Numbered from the stretch's first letter, positions 9,046 to 18,479 are shown. The stretch: 58,967 nucleotides of DNA from an uncultured Lachnospiraceae bacterium (GCA_900554925.1 USJG01000002.1:1-58967), one strand, 5' to 3'. Numbers and translations: made by a program. The notes: generated by a model from the letters alone, not told the origin.

Positions 9046-9076
9046 ATCTCTCCTCCATGCTGTTTTATCAGTCATC

Positions 9077-9724
9077 TTATTGTTTGTTTTTCTTTGTCAG
9101 ATAGGTTTTTCTCTCTTCTCCTCTTATGAGACGCCCTATGTTTTCACGATGCTTATAGTATGCCAATATGGTAAGCAATGCGGTAATAAGGTACATCTCG
9201 TTTAAAATCCTCTGGGATGCACCAAAAAGCCCCATCTGACCGGCTACTACCATCTCAATCATAAGCCCTGCATAAACAAGCAGCGACCCCAGGGAAACAT
9301 AATGGGTAAAAAAGAATGCGCCAAAGAATAAAATAACTCCCATGGGAATGAATGCAGGATGAAAAGCCAAAATCAAACCTGCCGTTGCCGCAATTCCCTT
9401 ACCGCCCTTAAATTTCAGGTAAAAGGGGAAATTATGCCCCAGAATAGCGCCGGCAGCCGCATACAGCTTTAATAAGTAGATTTCATCCGGATGAGACGCG
9501 TCAAAGATGGCGCCACAGATCACAATGGCAAGGATACATTTTAAAATGTCTCCCAGCAGCACGATCAGCCCGGCCTTTGTCCCAAGCACACGAAGTGTGT
9601 TCGTGGTTCCGGCATTGCCGCTGCCATGCTCTCTGATGTCAATTCCGTGCATCTTTCCATAAATAAATGCCGTTTGAAACAAGCCGAATACATAACCAAT
9701 TATAATACAAATTACCCGTTCCAC
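9077..9724 (-). CDS. plsY: Acyl-phosphate:glycerol-3-phosphate acyltransferase
   Basis: Integral membrane enzyme (215 residues, about 5-6 membrane segments) that transfers an acyl group from acyl-phosphate to glycerol 3-phosphate to make lysophosphatidic acid. Conserved motifs include HGSGNAGTTNTLR, GHNFPFYLKFKGGKG and the G-rich N-terminal segment typical of PlsY. The acyl-phosphate donor would be made by PlsX (37340-38353). The start is a GTG at 9724, with AAGGAAAAC upstream overlapping the end of der. Confidence 0.96.
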   Translation of the reverse strand: MERVICIIIGYVFGLFQTAFIYGKMHGIDIREHGSGNAGTTNTLRVLGTKAGLIVLLGDILKCILAIVICGAIFDASHPDEIYLLKLYAAAGAILGHNFPFYLKFKGGKGIAATAGLILAFHPAFIPMGVILFFGAFFFTHYVSLGSLLVYAGLMIEMVVAGQMGLFGASQRILNEMYLITALLTILAYYKHRENIGRLIRGEERKTYLTKKNKQ

Positions 9725-9725
9725 T

Positions 9726-11060
9726 TTATTTGTTTTCCTTTCTTTCCCTGATAATAAATTTCAGCGGCGTGCCCTTAAAGCCAAAGGCTTCCCTGATTTT
9801 ATTTTCAATATATCTTGTGTATGAAAAATGCATCAGTTCCCTGTCATTTACAAAAATCACAAAGGTAGGGGGCTTCACGCCCACCTGGGTAATATAATAT
9901 AATCTGAGCCTTTTTCCCTTATCGGAGGGCGGCTGCTGAAGGGCCACCGCCTCACTCATGATCTCATTAAGGACGCCGGTGGAAATGCGCATTGCGTGAT
10001 TTTCGCTGACTGTATCAATCAGATCATACAGCTTGGGAAGCCTTTGCCCTGTTGCCGCAGAAATAAAGGTAATTTCCGCATAAGGCATGTAGGACAATAT
10101 TTCTCTGATCCTGGCTGTATATTGGTTTACGGTCTTGTTATCCTTTTCTATGGCATCCCATTTATTGACAGCAATAATGACCGCTTTCCCTCTTTCGTGG
10201 GCGATGCCTGCAATCTTGGCATCCTGCTCCGTAACGCCCTCTACTGCATCAATTAAAAGAATCACAATATCCGCCCGCTCAACCGCACTGACCGTACGGA
10301 CGATCATATACCGCTCCAGATCCTCTTTGATCTTGTTTTTACGCCTTAGGCCCGCGGTATCAATGAAGATATATTCTTTTCCATTGTGGGTAACCGGTGT
10401 GTCGACAGCATCTCTTGTAGTTCCTGCAATATCGGAAACGATCAGCCTGTTTTCCCCGATCAGCTTATTGATCAGGGAAGATTTTCCTACGTTGGGCTTT
10501 CCTACTATGGCAACTCTGATCCTGTCGTCATCTTCTTCAATTTCTCCCTCTTCCCCAAAGTAGCCGATCACTTCATCCAGCATATCTCCAATGCCAAGCT
10601 GGTTAGAGGCTGAAATAGGATGGGGATCACCGATTCCCAGATTGTAAAACTCATAAGTATCAGCCATATATTTTTCAAAGTTGTCCACTTTGTTGACCAC
10701 CAAAACCACAGGCTTATGGGAACGCCTTAACATATCCGCCACCTTGGCGTCTGCATCTACCATTCCCTGCCTTACATCCACCATGAAAATGATCACATCC
10801 GCAGTATCAATTGCAATCTGTGCCTGCTCGCGCATCTGTGATAAGATCACATCCCTGCTGTCCGGCTCTATTCCACCGGTATCGATCAGGGTAAATGCCT
10901 TGTCCAGCCAGGTTACATCCGCATAAATGCGGTCCCTGGTAATCCCCGGCGTGTCCTTTACGATAGAAATTTTCTGTCCTGCCAGCGCATTAAACAATGT
11001 CGACTTCCCTACATTGGGCCTGCCTACCACTGCCACAATTGGCTTTCTGTTCTTACTCAT
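9726..11060 (-). CDS. der: Ribosome biogenesis GTPase Der (EngA)
   Basis: Essential GTPase for 50S ribosome maturation with two tandem G domains, 444 residues. G1 motifs are GRPNVGKST at the N-terminus and GKPNVGKSS in the second domain; G3 motifs are DTGGI and DTAGL; G4 motifs are NKVD and NKWD. A C-terminal KH-like domain follows. The start at 11060 directly follows the stop of the DUF512 gene and has GGAGAGG upstream. Confidence 0.98.
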   Translation of the reverse strand: MSKNRKPIVAVVGRPNVGKSTLFNALAGQKISIVKDTPGITRDRIYADVTWLDKAFTLIDTGGIEPDSRDVILSQMREQAQIAIDTADVIIFMVDVRQGMVDADAKVADMLRRSHKPVVLVVNKVDNFEKYMADTYEFYNLGIGDPHPISASNQLGIGDMLDEVIGYFGEEGEIEEDDDRIRVAIVGKPNVGKSSLINKLIGENRLIVSDIAGTTRDAVDTPVTHNGKEYIFIDTAGLRRKNKIKEDLERYMIVRTVSAVERADIVILLIDAVEGVTEQDAKIAGIAHERGKAVIIAVNKWDAIEKDNKTVNQYTARIREILSYMPYAEITFISAATGQRLPKLYDLIDTVSENHAMRISTGVLNEIMSEAVALQQPPSDKGKRLRLYYITQVGVKPPTFVIFVNDRELMHFSYTRYIENKIREAFGFKGTPLKFIIRERKENK

Positions 11061-12419
11061 TTAAATATCCTCTCCTAATATGGCATTTACAAAGTCATAT
11101 CCGCTTGATTTTACAATATCTATTTTTACTTGTAAAGCCTTTTCCATCTCACTGACCGTCATATCGTCAAGAAAGACCTCTTCTCCGCTTCTGAGCATAT
11201 TCTGCGGCAGCAGCAGCCGCTCTCCTAACTTCTGCCCCTTAAGCTGCGTTACAATATCCTGACCTGTAAGAAGTCCGGCCACTGTAATCATTTCTCCAAA
11301 AAAATGATTTACGATTTCGTACACCTGTATGGAAAGTCCGGGAAGCAGCTCCATCATTTCTTCTGCCATTTTTAAAATATACGGATAGGCAAGCCTTCCT
11401 GTGGCAATGGATATTTCCCCCGCCTTCCCCCGCGTAGAAGCGGAATCGTTTTTACTGATTCTTTTTTTCAATTCCTTAAGAGCCTGTCCAAATTCATCCA
11501 GCAAAAGACGTAACATTCCCACACCGTTTTCAAGCTGCGGATACCCGTCGTAATTCTCTTCCTCCGGAAGCTCCCGTCCTGCCAGAATGTACCATTCATC
11601 GCTGGCATGGATAAAATGGATGCCATGTTTTTCATAAATTTCCTTTTGAAATCCATGTATCATATCAAGAACCCTGGCAGCATCCCCGGATGTAAAAGGC
11701 TCAAGGGGATACAGTCCCTGTCTGTATTTGGATAAGCCCACCGGAACTACCGACACGCTTTCCAGAACCGGAATGTATTCCATCAGCTTTCTGATACTGT
11801 ACTCCAACTCTTTACCGTCATTGATATCCTTGCACAGTACGATCTGTCCATTCATGTTAATTCCCGCTTCATACAGCCTGTCCACCTTTTTTAAGGCCTC
11901 TCCGGCAAATCGGTTGTTCAGCATTTTGCATCTCAATTCCGGATTCATGGTCTGAAAGGAAACATTGATCGGGGAAAGGCGGTACTTGATGATCCGGTCA
12001 ATATCGTGCTCCGACATATTGGTAAGAGTCACATAATTCCCCTGAAGAAAAGAAAGTCTTGAATCATCATCCTTAAAATACAGAGTTTCTCTCATCCCCT
12101 CAGGCATCTGGTCGATAAAGCAGAAGATACATTTGTTATGGCAGGATCTGTATTCATCCATAAGCCCATTTTCAAATTCTATTCCTAAATCCTCATCCTC
12201 CTCCTTATCGACCTCTAACAGCCACTGCTCTCCATCCGGCTTTTCTATTAATATTTCAATATATTCATTTTCCACATAATACTGATAATCAAAAATGTCA
12301 CCGATCTCTTCATTATTGATTGCCAGAAGCCTGTCGCCCGGCTCTATTTCAAGCTCCATGGCGATACTGCCCTTATGCACCTTTTTGATCACATGTCCCT
12401 TTTGTTTCTTATTGCTCAT
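11061..12419 (-). CDS. PDZ / radical SAM-like DUF512 protein
   Basis: Protein of 452 residues with three parts: an N-terminal PDZ-like segment (about 1-70, with MELEIEPGDRLLAINNEEIG), a cluster CHNKCIFC (C-x3-C-x2-C, the radical SAM 4Fe-4S signature) followed by FIDQMP, and a C-terminal DUF512 region. The family is widespread next to der in clostridia and has no established reaction that I can name. The gene is the promoter-proximal member of the unit with der, plsY and gpsA. Start ATG at 12419. Confidence 0.88.
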   Translation of the reverse strand: MSNKKQKGHVIKKVHKGSIAMELEIEPGDRLLAINNEEIGDIFDYQYYVENEYIEILIEKPDGEQWLLEVDKEEDEDLGIEFENGLMDEYRSCHNKCIFCFIDQMPEGMRETLYFKDDDSRLSFLQGNYVTLTNMSEHDIDRIIKYRLSPINVSFQTMNPELRCKMLNNRFAGEALKKVDRLYEAGINMNGQIVLCKDINDGKELEYSIRKLMEYIPVLESVSVVPVGLSKYRQGLYPLEPFTSGDAARVLDMIHGFQKEIYEKHGIHFIHASDEWYILAGRELPEEENYDGYPQLENGVGMLRLLLDEFGQALKELKKRISKNDSASTRGKAGEISIATGRLAYPYILKMAEEMMELLPGLSIQVYEIVNHFFGEMITVAGLLTGQDIVTQLKGQKLGERLLLPQNMLRSGEEVFLDDMTVSEMEKALQVKIDIVKSSGYDFVNAILGEDI

Positions 12420-12475
12420 AGTTTCAGTTCCTGTACTTTATATTTACTATACGATTCTATTTTACTAGAATTTTC

Positions 12476-12504
12476 TTGACGTGTCACTAGCATAATGATA
12501 TAAA
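12476..12504 (+). promoter_or_regulatory. Sigma-A-type promoter of prs
   Basis: TTGACG (12476-12481), 17-base spacer, TATAAA (12499-12504). It lies in the 124-base divergent region between the DUF512 gene and prs and gives a leader of about 30 bases ending in TGGAGGTCATC before the ATG. No strong divergent promoter for the DUF512 operon was found in the same gap. Confidence 0.8.
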
Positions 12505-12543
12505 ATAAAGTGTGTTTTACTATAATTATTTCTGGAGGTCATC

Positions 12544-13740
12544 ATGCCTAATCTACAAAAACTGGAGGCTGCCATTCCGGTTGCTCCCTTAAAACTGGTG
12601 GTTATGGATTCCGCCTTAAAGCTGGGAAGCAGCGTCAACAACTATCTTGTTAATTTCCGGAGAGATGTTAAAAATATAGCCAAAAACGATCCTGCTTTTG
12701 AAGGATATGTATCCGACAATTATATTCTGGATGCCACCTGTTATCGTTTTGGAAGCGGGGAAGGAAAAGCAATGCTTGCCGAATCAGTCAGGGGCAAGGA
12801 TCTTTTTATTCTTGTAGATGTCTGCAATCACAGTATTTCTTATACCATGAACGGTTATACCAACTACAAATCCCCTGATGATCACTATCAGGATTTAAAA
12901 CGAATTATTGCCGCTGTCAACGGCAAAGCACACCGTATCAATGTCATCATGCCCTTTTTATACGAAGGTCGCCAGCATAAGAGAAACGGACGCGAATCCC
13001 TTGACTGTGCTTATGCCATTGAAGAACTGAGCAATATGGGAGTCAGCAATTTCATCACCTTTGACGCCCACGATCCCCGTGTACAAAACGCCGAACCTTT
13101 AAGAGGATTTGATAATTTCACGCCGCCTTATCAGTTTATCCGCGCGCTTCTTGATACGGAGGACGGGCTCTTAATTGATAAGGATAATCTGGTGGTGATA
13201 AGCCCTGATGAAGGTGCCCTTGACCGTGCAGTTTATTTTGCCAATGTACTTGGTGTAGATACGGGTATGTTCTATAAGCGTCGTGACTATTCCACTATTG
13301 TTAACGGCAAAAATCCTATTGTGGCCCATGAATTTCTGGGAGATAGTGTGGACGGAAAAGATGTTATTATTATTGACGACATGATCGCTTCCGGCGGAAG
13401 CATGATCGATACCGCAAAGCAGCTAAAGGCAATGAATGCCAAACATGTATACATATGCTGTACCTTCGGGCTTTTTACAGAAGGACTTGACCGCTTTGAC
13501 GAGGCTTATGAGAAATGTTACTTTGACAGAGTGATCACCACGAATTTGACCTACCAGATTCCGGAGTTAAAATCCCGCCCTTATTATGTAGAGGCTGATA
13601 TGAGCAAGTTCCTGGCATCTATCATTGATTTTATGAACCACGACTCTTCCATGGCCAATGTTTACACTCCCACGGAAAAGATTCACGAAGTCCTTGCCAA
13701 ATATAATAACCGGGAATATGGATATTCCATAAATGATTGA
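12544..13740 (+). CDS. prs: Ribose-phosphate pyrophosphokinase, long clostridial form
   Basis: Makes PRPP from ribose 5-phosphate and ATP, feeding purine, pyrimidine, histidine, tryptophan and NAD synthesis. The PRPP-binding loop VIIIDDMIASGGSM and the divalent-metal region FDAHDPRVQ are clear, and KRRDYS matches the flexible catalytic loop. At 398 residues it is about 80 residues longer than the standard enzyme (about 315), and the N-terminal region is divergent. It is monocistronic, with its own promoter and a terminator 25 bases after the stop. Activity is inferred from the motifs. Confidence 0.92.
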   Translation: MPNLQKLEAAIPVAPLKLVVMDSALKLGSSVNNYLVNFRRDVKNIAKNDPAFEGYVSDNYILDATCYRFGSGEGKAMLAESVRGKDLFILVDVCNHSISYTMNGYTNYKSPDDHYQDLKRIIAAVNGKAHRINVIMPFLYEGRQHKRNGRESLDCAYAIEELSNMGVSNFITFDAHDPRVQNAEPLRGFDNFTPPYQFIRALLDTEDGLLIDKDNLVVISPDEGALDRAVYFANVLGVDTGMFYKRRDYSTIVNGKNPIVAHEFLGDSVDGKDVIIIDDMIASGGSMIDTAKQLKAMNAKHVYICCTFGLFTEGLDRFDEAYEKCYFDRVITTNLTYQIPELKSRPYYVEADMSKFLASIIDFMNHDSSMANVYTPTEKIHEVLAKYNNREYGYSIND

Positions 13741-13764
13741 ATTTAAAGGTCTTTCCTGTGAAGT

Positions 13765-13797
13765 AAAAGGGTCTGATGCTCCGCACCAGACCCTTTT
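13765..13797. terminator. Bidirectional terminator between prs and the sensor kinase gene
   Basis: Stem GGGTCTG / CAGACCC (13769-13775 with 13787-13793), loop of 11, flanked by AAAA and TTTT on both sides. It serves the convergent genes prs (plus) and the histidine kinase (minus). Confidence 0.9.
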
Positions 13798-13816
13798 ATT
13801 ATGCTGTATTAACTGC

Positions 13817-16399
13817 TTACTCCTTATCCTTAAGCAGCGGGAAATACATATTCACTTTAAATAAATCTCCGTCCATTACGATTTCAAACTTTCCTTTCTG
13901 GGCCTCCGTAAGATTCTTTGCAATGGATAGACCCAATCCGCTTCCTTCTGTTGTTCTGGACTCGTCCCCACGGATAAACCGCTCCGTAAGTTCTGCCGGA
14001 TTTACCTTTAAAGGCTGTGCCGAAATATTCTTTATGGAAAGAATCACCTGCTTACCGGCCTCCTTATCCTCCATAAATGTCATATCAATATAAACCCGCG
14101 TCCCTTCAAGGGCATATTTGAAAATGTTGTTAAACAGATTTTCAATGACACGCCATATCCTTCTGCTGTCTGCCTCTATATAAACGCTGCTCTTAGGCGC
14201 ATTGAACACAGGATATAATGCTTTTTTCTCAAATTTCTCTGAAAACTCACCTATGGTCTGGTTTAAAAGCTCTACCAGATTAATTTTCTCCCATTGAAGC
14301 ACAATGTTTCCGGAAGATATTTTGGAGGCTTCCACTAAATCATCCGTAAGCTGCTTAAGTCTCTGGGATTTGGCGTCTAACACCTCAATATATTCCCTTA
14401 TCTTCTGATCCTGTACATTTTCCCTTTTAATCAGATCGACATAGTTGATAATAGAGGTTAAAGGCGTCTTAATATCATGAGAAACATTGGTGATCAAATC
14501 AGCTTTCAGGCGCTCATCCTTCATACTGGTTTCCACTGCCTCTTTTACACTGTCACCGATACTGTTGACCGCTCTGGCAAGAACAAGATCCTCTCCATAC
14601 ATTCCCTCTTCCTTCACCTTATGATCCAGATTTCCTTCCCTGATCAGTTGAATCCCCTCTAAAATGCTCTGTTTAGCCAGTGATGACCGGTAAAGGAAGA
14701 AGCCTGCTGCTGCGTCAAAAAGAATCAGTGCCGCCAGTATAGCCAGCGCTGTCAGTTTTCCACCTGTCAGCAGCATGAAGGACACCGCGCCAATATTAAT
14801 CAAAACAAAAATCACAAAGGGAATCCAGGCCCTTATAATAACATTAGAATGTTGGTAACAGTATGCGATCCATTTTTTCAGAAGCTTTCCCATTCTTCTT
14901 ATAAGGCTGTCTTTAAAGAGCGTACCTGCCTTGATTCTTCTTACAAAGCTGTAATAGAAGAAGGAAAAGATTACGCTGACCAGCAATGCCAGTGCGCCGG
15001 CAAGCACAAGCAGCATATTTCCATAGGCAGCCCTCCAAACCAGGTTTACCAGCCCCGATATTCCATAAAACAAGCCTGCGCCGGTTCCTGCGCCTGCCAA
15101 TATCATAATCTCTGTAAAAATGCGGTCCTGTCTGTGAAGACGTATTGCAATTTCTCCGGTTTCCTTTTTGCGCACCTGTCCTTCCTTTGAAGTGATAAAA
15201 ATCAAAAGCCCCAAATAAAGAAACAGACAAAATATTGCCCCTGCCAAATACTGCCAGTAAAAAGGAACATAATTGCTAAAGGCCTCTTTTCCCTGATAGA
15301 ATTCATCCATTGCACTGTAGGATTTGTTTACCCCTACCATTATTTGAATATCTTCGGGATAAGCATACTCAAACCCATTGATAATGTAGCGCATGGTGGA
15401 TTCTTCCAGCAAAGTATTGGTCTCAAACTGTAAATTTTTAGGATCATAATACGCATATTTGCTGCAGGTATTCTTCAATTCGTTTATTAATGAGGAAACT
15501 TTAGTGGAAGCTGTCTCCATATTGGTAAATATCTGATCCTCATCTCCAACAGTAATTTTGATAAAATAAACAATATTGGAATTTTCCAAAGTGTAGTACT
15601 TCTTTAAGCTTAAATATTGATTATAGTTGGTATTAAGCGCAGTGGCTGCTTCCATTACATTTTTGCACAGCTCTTCATATTCTTCTTTTGTAGCTACATA
15701 ATCCTCAATATTTTTTCCTTCTGTGGTGCGGTACTTATTGGTCAGGATCTGCATTGTAATCTTGTCGTCTGTTCCTGGCTGTTCCAATAAATTTCCGGAG
15801 ACAGTGATCTGCTTCGTATCATCGGACAGGTCTGCATTTAAATAACTTACAATTCCTCCGCTGTAGGCATCGGTGTCAACAACTGTCACCACCGTATCGT
15901 CACTTAAAAACTGTCCTAATTCTTCCGCCGATACATTGACTGTAGTAGTCACGAAAGAATCCTGCGCCCACTTGATCAAATCCTCCAGATAATAGGTGGC
16001 AGTAACATATTCCGGCAAAACTCCTGTAAAACGATTGGCATAGGCTGTAACGTCCACCTTTTTCCCAGCATCAAATTTTCCGTCTGTTTCCATCTGCCCT
16101 CTGACAACGCCAAGTCTGATAATGTTGGAAACATTGTTTCCAAACAGCTGATTAAACATATCAGACTCTTCAAAAGAACTGCTTTTATGCTCATCATTGA
16201 GATTAAATCGTACCGTCCCCTCAAAGGTATCAATAAAAACAAAGGAGTTTAGCAGTACCAAAACTAACAGTACCGCACATACCGATAAAATCACATGTTG
16301 AAGGAGGTGGAGAATCGCAAGTCCTCCTCCTGATTTTCTGTTTTTGCGTTGTTTTTTATTATTTTCCTTGACGTTGTCCTGTATTTTCTGTTCTTCCAT
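13817..16399 (-). CDS. Multi-pass membrane sensor histidine kinase
   Basis: Sensor kinase of 860 residues. A basic cytoplasmic N-terminus is followed by one membrane segment (about 33-55), a large extracytoplasmic region (about 56-380), several more membrane segments (about 390-580), a HAMP-like linker, then HisKA with the phospho-accepting His at about 641 (NVSHDIKTP) and an HATPase with N box (NLFNNIFKYA), F region and G2 box (TEGSGLGLSIAK). The extracytoplasmic part resembles no sensor domain I can name. It ends the operon that starts with the response regulator 11 bases upstream. The signal is unknown. Confidence 0.92.
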   Translation of the reverse strand: MEEQKIQDNVKENNKKQRKNRKSGGGLAILHLLQHVILSVCAVLLVLVLLNSFVFIDTFEGTVRFNLNDEHKSSSFEESDMFNQLFGNNVSNIIRLGVVRGQMETDGKFDAGKKVDVTAYANRFTGVLPEYVTATYYLEDLIKWAQDSFVTTTVNVSAEELGQFLSDDTVVTVVDTDAYSGGIVSYLNADLSDDTKQITVSGNLLEQPGTDDKITMQILTNKYRTTEGKNIEDYVATKEEYEELCKNVMEAATALNTNYNQYLSLKKYYTLENSNIVYFIKITVGDEDQIFTNMETASTKVSSLINELKNTCSKYAYYDPKNLQFETNTLLEESTMRYIINGFEYAYPEDIQIMVGVNKSYSAMDEFYQGKEAFSNYVPFYWQYLAGAIFCLFLYLGLLIFITSKEGQVRKKETGEIAIRLHRQDRIFTEIMILAGAGTGAGLFYGISGLVNLVWRAAYGNMLLVLAGALALLVSVIFSFFYYSFVRRIKAGTLFKDSLIRRMGKLLKKWIAYCYQHSNVIIRAWIPFVIFVLINIGAVSFMLLTGGKLTALAILAALILFDAAAGFFLYRSSLAKQSILEGIQLIREGNLDHKVKEEGMYGEDLVLARAVNSIGDSVKEAVETSMKDERLKADLITNVSHDIKTPLTSIINYVDLIKRENVQDQKIREYIEVLDAKSQRLKQLTDDLVEASKISSGNIVLQWEKINLVELLNQTIGEFSEKFEKKALYPVFNAPKSSVYIEADSRRIWRVIENLFNNIFKYALEGTRVYIDMTFMEDKEAGKQVILSIKNISAQPLKVNPAELTERFIRGDESRTTEGSGLGLSIAKNLTEAQKGKFEIVMDGDLFKVNMYFPLLKDKE

Positions 16400-16410
16400 G
16401 CTAAAAACTC

Positions 16411-17103
16411 CTATTGTTTTTCAATTTTATAGCCAACTCCCCATACTACCTTCAAATATCTTGGTTCCTTGGGATTAATTTCAATTTTTTCTCTGATATG
16501 TCTTATATGAACAGCGACCGTATTATCTGCGCCGATTGCTTCCTCGTTCCAGATGCTCTCATAAATCTGGTCAATGGAAAATACCTTTCCCTGATTTTTT
16601 ACCAGAAGTAAAAGAATATTGTATTCAATAGGGGTAAGCTTTACGCTTTCTCCATCCACTGTCACTTCCTTAGTGTCATCATTGATACATAAACCTCCTG
16701 CGCTGAACAGTGCGTTATTTTCTACATTCAGATTTCCAAGCTGGGTATATCTTCGAAGATTTGACTTTACCCTTGCCACCAGTTCAAGGGGATTAAAGGG
16801 TTTGGTGACATAATCATCTGCTCCGATATTAAGGCCTAAAATCTTATCCGTATCCTCCGACTTTGCGGAAAGAAAAATGATAGGAATACTGCTGTATTCT
16901 CTGATCTTTAAAGTGGCATGGATCCCATCCAGCTTAGGCATCATAATATCAATGATAAGAAGCTGTATGTTTTGTTCCTTGATTATTTTAATTGCCTGTT
17001 CTCCGTCATAAGCCTTATATACCTGATAGCCTTCCTGATTTAAATAAATTTCAATGGCATCTACAATTTCCTTATCATCATCGCAAACTAAAATATTGGT
17101 CAT
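16411..17103 (-). CDS. OmpR/PhoB-family response regulator
   Basis: Two-component response regulator of 230 residues. The receiver domain has the acidic pair at 8-10, the phosphorylation site D52 (IIDIMMPKLDG) and the conserved lysine in YVTKPFNP. The C-terminal winged helix ends with AVHIRHIREKIE and YLKVVWGVGYKIE. Start ATG at 17103 with AAGGGAAAG upstream. A cluster of phased TTAAG-like repeats lies 60-90 bases upstream and may be an autoregulatory site. Confidence 0.96.
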   Translation of the reverse strand: MTNILVCDDDKEIVDAIEIYLNQEGYQVYKAYDGEQAIKIIKEQNIQLLIIDIMMPKLDGIHATLKIREYSSIPIIFLSAKSEDTDKILGLNIGADDYVTKPFNPLELVARVKSNLRRYTQLGNLNVENNALFSAGGLCINDDTKEVTVDGESVKLTPIEYNILLLLVKNQGKVFSIDQIYESIWNEEAIGADNTVAVHIRHIREKIEINPKEPRYLKVVWGVGYKIEKQ

Positions 17104-17162
17104 GATACTTTCCCTTTCCTCTTCATCCTGTCATTCCACATTCTCAGTAAACCACACAATTT

Positions 17163-17200
17163 TTAAGTGTTCCTTAGGAAAAAAGTTAAGACTTTCTTAA
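17163..17200. promoter_or_regulatory. Phased TTAAG-type repeats upstream of the response regulator gene
   Basis: On the plus strand, TTAAG (17163), TTAGG (17174), TTAAG (17186) and TTAA (17197) occur at 11, 12 and 11-base spacing, about one DNA turn each. The last copies run into the end of pgeF. Spacing of one helical turn is typical of OmpR-family binding sites. A related pair precedes the promoter at 52762-52790. Confidence 0.45.
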
Positions 17201-18004
17201 TTCCATAAAGGCTGCCAGATTTCCTCTTTTTCCCTGACTGGCACGGTGGGAAAACAAATAATCGCTGTTGCAGCAGGTACAAAGATCCGTTACTGCAATA
17301 TGATTTTCCGGGATACCTGCATTTAACAGAATCCTTCGATTGGCTTCCCAGAGATTCAGCTGATACTTTCCTGCTGATTTTCCATCCTTAAGGAAACTCT
17401 CCCAATCTTTTGAAAAATTTTCTTTAAAGGAATCTGCGACCTCCTGCCCTACTTCATAGCAGTCCTGGCATATGGAAGGCCCTATTGCCGCAAGCACATC
17501 CTCCGGTTTTGTTCCGTAAGCATTCTTCATAGCCTTAAGCACAACCTCTCCCATGCGGTTGACAGTGCCCCTCCAGCCAGAATGTCCCAGTCCGATTGCC
17601 CGGTTTCTGGTATCAACAAAATATAAGGGAACACAGTCTGCATAAGAGGTGCATAACAGTATTCCCGGTTCGTTGGTAATCAGTCCGTCCACATTATCAT
17701 AATCTAAGGGGCGAACCACACCCTTGCCGCAATCTCTGCCTGTAACAAGACGCACATTTGTTGTATGGGTCTGTTTCGAGCATACTATTTTATCCGGCGT
17801 GGTATCAAAGATTTCAGCTATTCTTCTGAAGTTTTCATCTACCGCTTCCTTTTTATCCCCACGAAAGTAGCTTAAATTCATGGAGGCGTAAATCCCCTGG
17901 CTTACCCCTCCGATACGGGTAGAAAATAAATGTCTGACCATTCCCGCCTTCTCTAAAAGGGGAAAGGTCAGATATTCTATCTGCTTATACCGGTTCACAT
18001 TCAT
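17186..18004 (-). CDS. pgeF: Peptidoglycan editing factor / polyphenol oxidase-like protein (YfiH)
   Basis: Member of the YfiH/PgeF (laccase-domain, DUF152) family, 272 residues. Characterised members are purine nucleoside phosphorylase-like or peptidoglycan-editing enzymes. Metal-ligand motifs are visible: ADCVPLYF, GLGHSGWRGTV and DLCTCCNSDYLFSHR. The ATG at 18004 is preferred to an upstream in-frame codon because AGGGGGA lies directly before it. It closes the lepB-rbgA-lepB-rnhB-ylqG-ylqH-yraN-pgeF run of genes. Confidence 0.93.
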   Translation of the reverse strand: MNVNRYKQIEYLTFPLLEKAGMVRHLFSTRIGGVSQGIYASMNLSYFRGDKKEAVDENFRRIAEIFDTTPDKIVCSKQTHTTNVRLVTGRDCGKGVVRPLDYDNVDGLITNEPGILLCTSYADCVPLYFVDTRNRAIGLGHSGWRGTVNRMGEVVLKAMKNAYGTKPEDVLAAIGPSICQDCYEVGQEVADSFKENFSKDWESFLKDGKSAGKYQLNLWEANRRILLNAGIPENHIAVTDLCTCCNSDYLFSHRASQGKRGNLAAFMELRKS

Positions 18005-18070
18005 ATGTTCCCCCTGGGTTTTTCGTTTTAACTGCATACCTTCTTCCTCCCTGCTTTGCAGCTTTCCTTA

Positions 18071-18469
18071 TTACCATGATAATTTTTTATTTTTTCCGCT
18101 GTATGGAAATGCATTTTGATGCCATGTGATATTTTCACCGCAAATAGCCACCACATCATAACGCACCTGCCTGTTTGCCTCCTTTTTATGGGTAATCCTG
18201 TAGTAATCCGATGCCCTGGAAATTTTCAGCTGCTTGGCACCTCCCACTGCCTCCTCCGGCCATCCGGACCTTAAATTATTTCTGTACTTTACCTCTGCAA
18301 AAACCAGACACCCTTCATGAATACCCACAATATCTATTTCTCCCAGCCTGCACCTGAAATTTTGCTCCAGAAGAAAAAACCCATGCTTTTCAAGATATTT
18401 AACCGCCTGATCCTCGTACCGTTTGCCAGTTGATCTGTTATTCAACCACAGCTCCTTTTTCTCATTCAT
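18071..18469 (-). CDS. yraN: YraN family (UPF0102) nuclease-fold protein
   Basis: Small protein of 132 residues with a restriction-endonuclease-like fold. The predicted active-site residues are in GEIDIVG and FAEVKYR, followed by Q in GGAKQLKI. The biological role of the family is not firmly established; a Holliday-junction-type nuclease has been proposed from the fold. It lies between ylqH and pgeF and after rnhB, the usual synteny in Firmicutes. Confidence 0.93.
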   Translation of the reverse strand: MNEKKELWLNNRSTGKRYEDQAVKYLEKHGFFLLEQNFRCRLGEIDIVGIHEGCLVFAEVKYRNNLRSGWPEEAVGGAKQLKISRASDYYRITHKKEANRQVRYDVVAICGENITWHQNAFPYSGKNKKLSW

Positions 18470-18479
18470 TGATAAGGCT

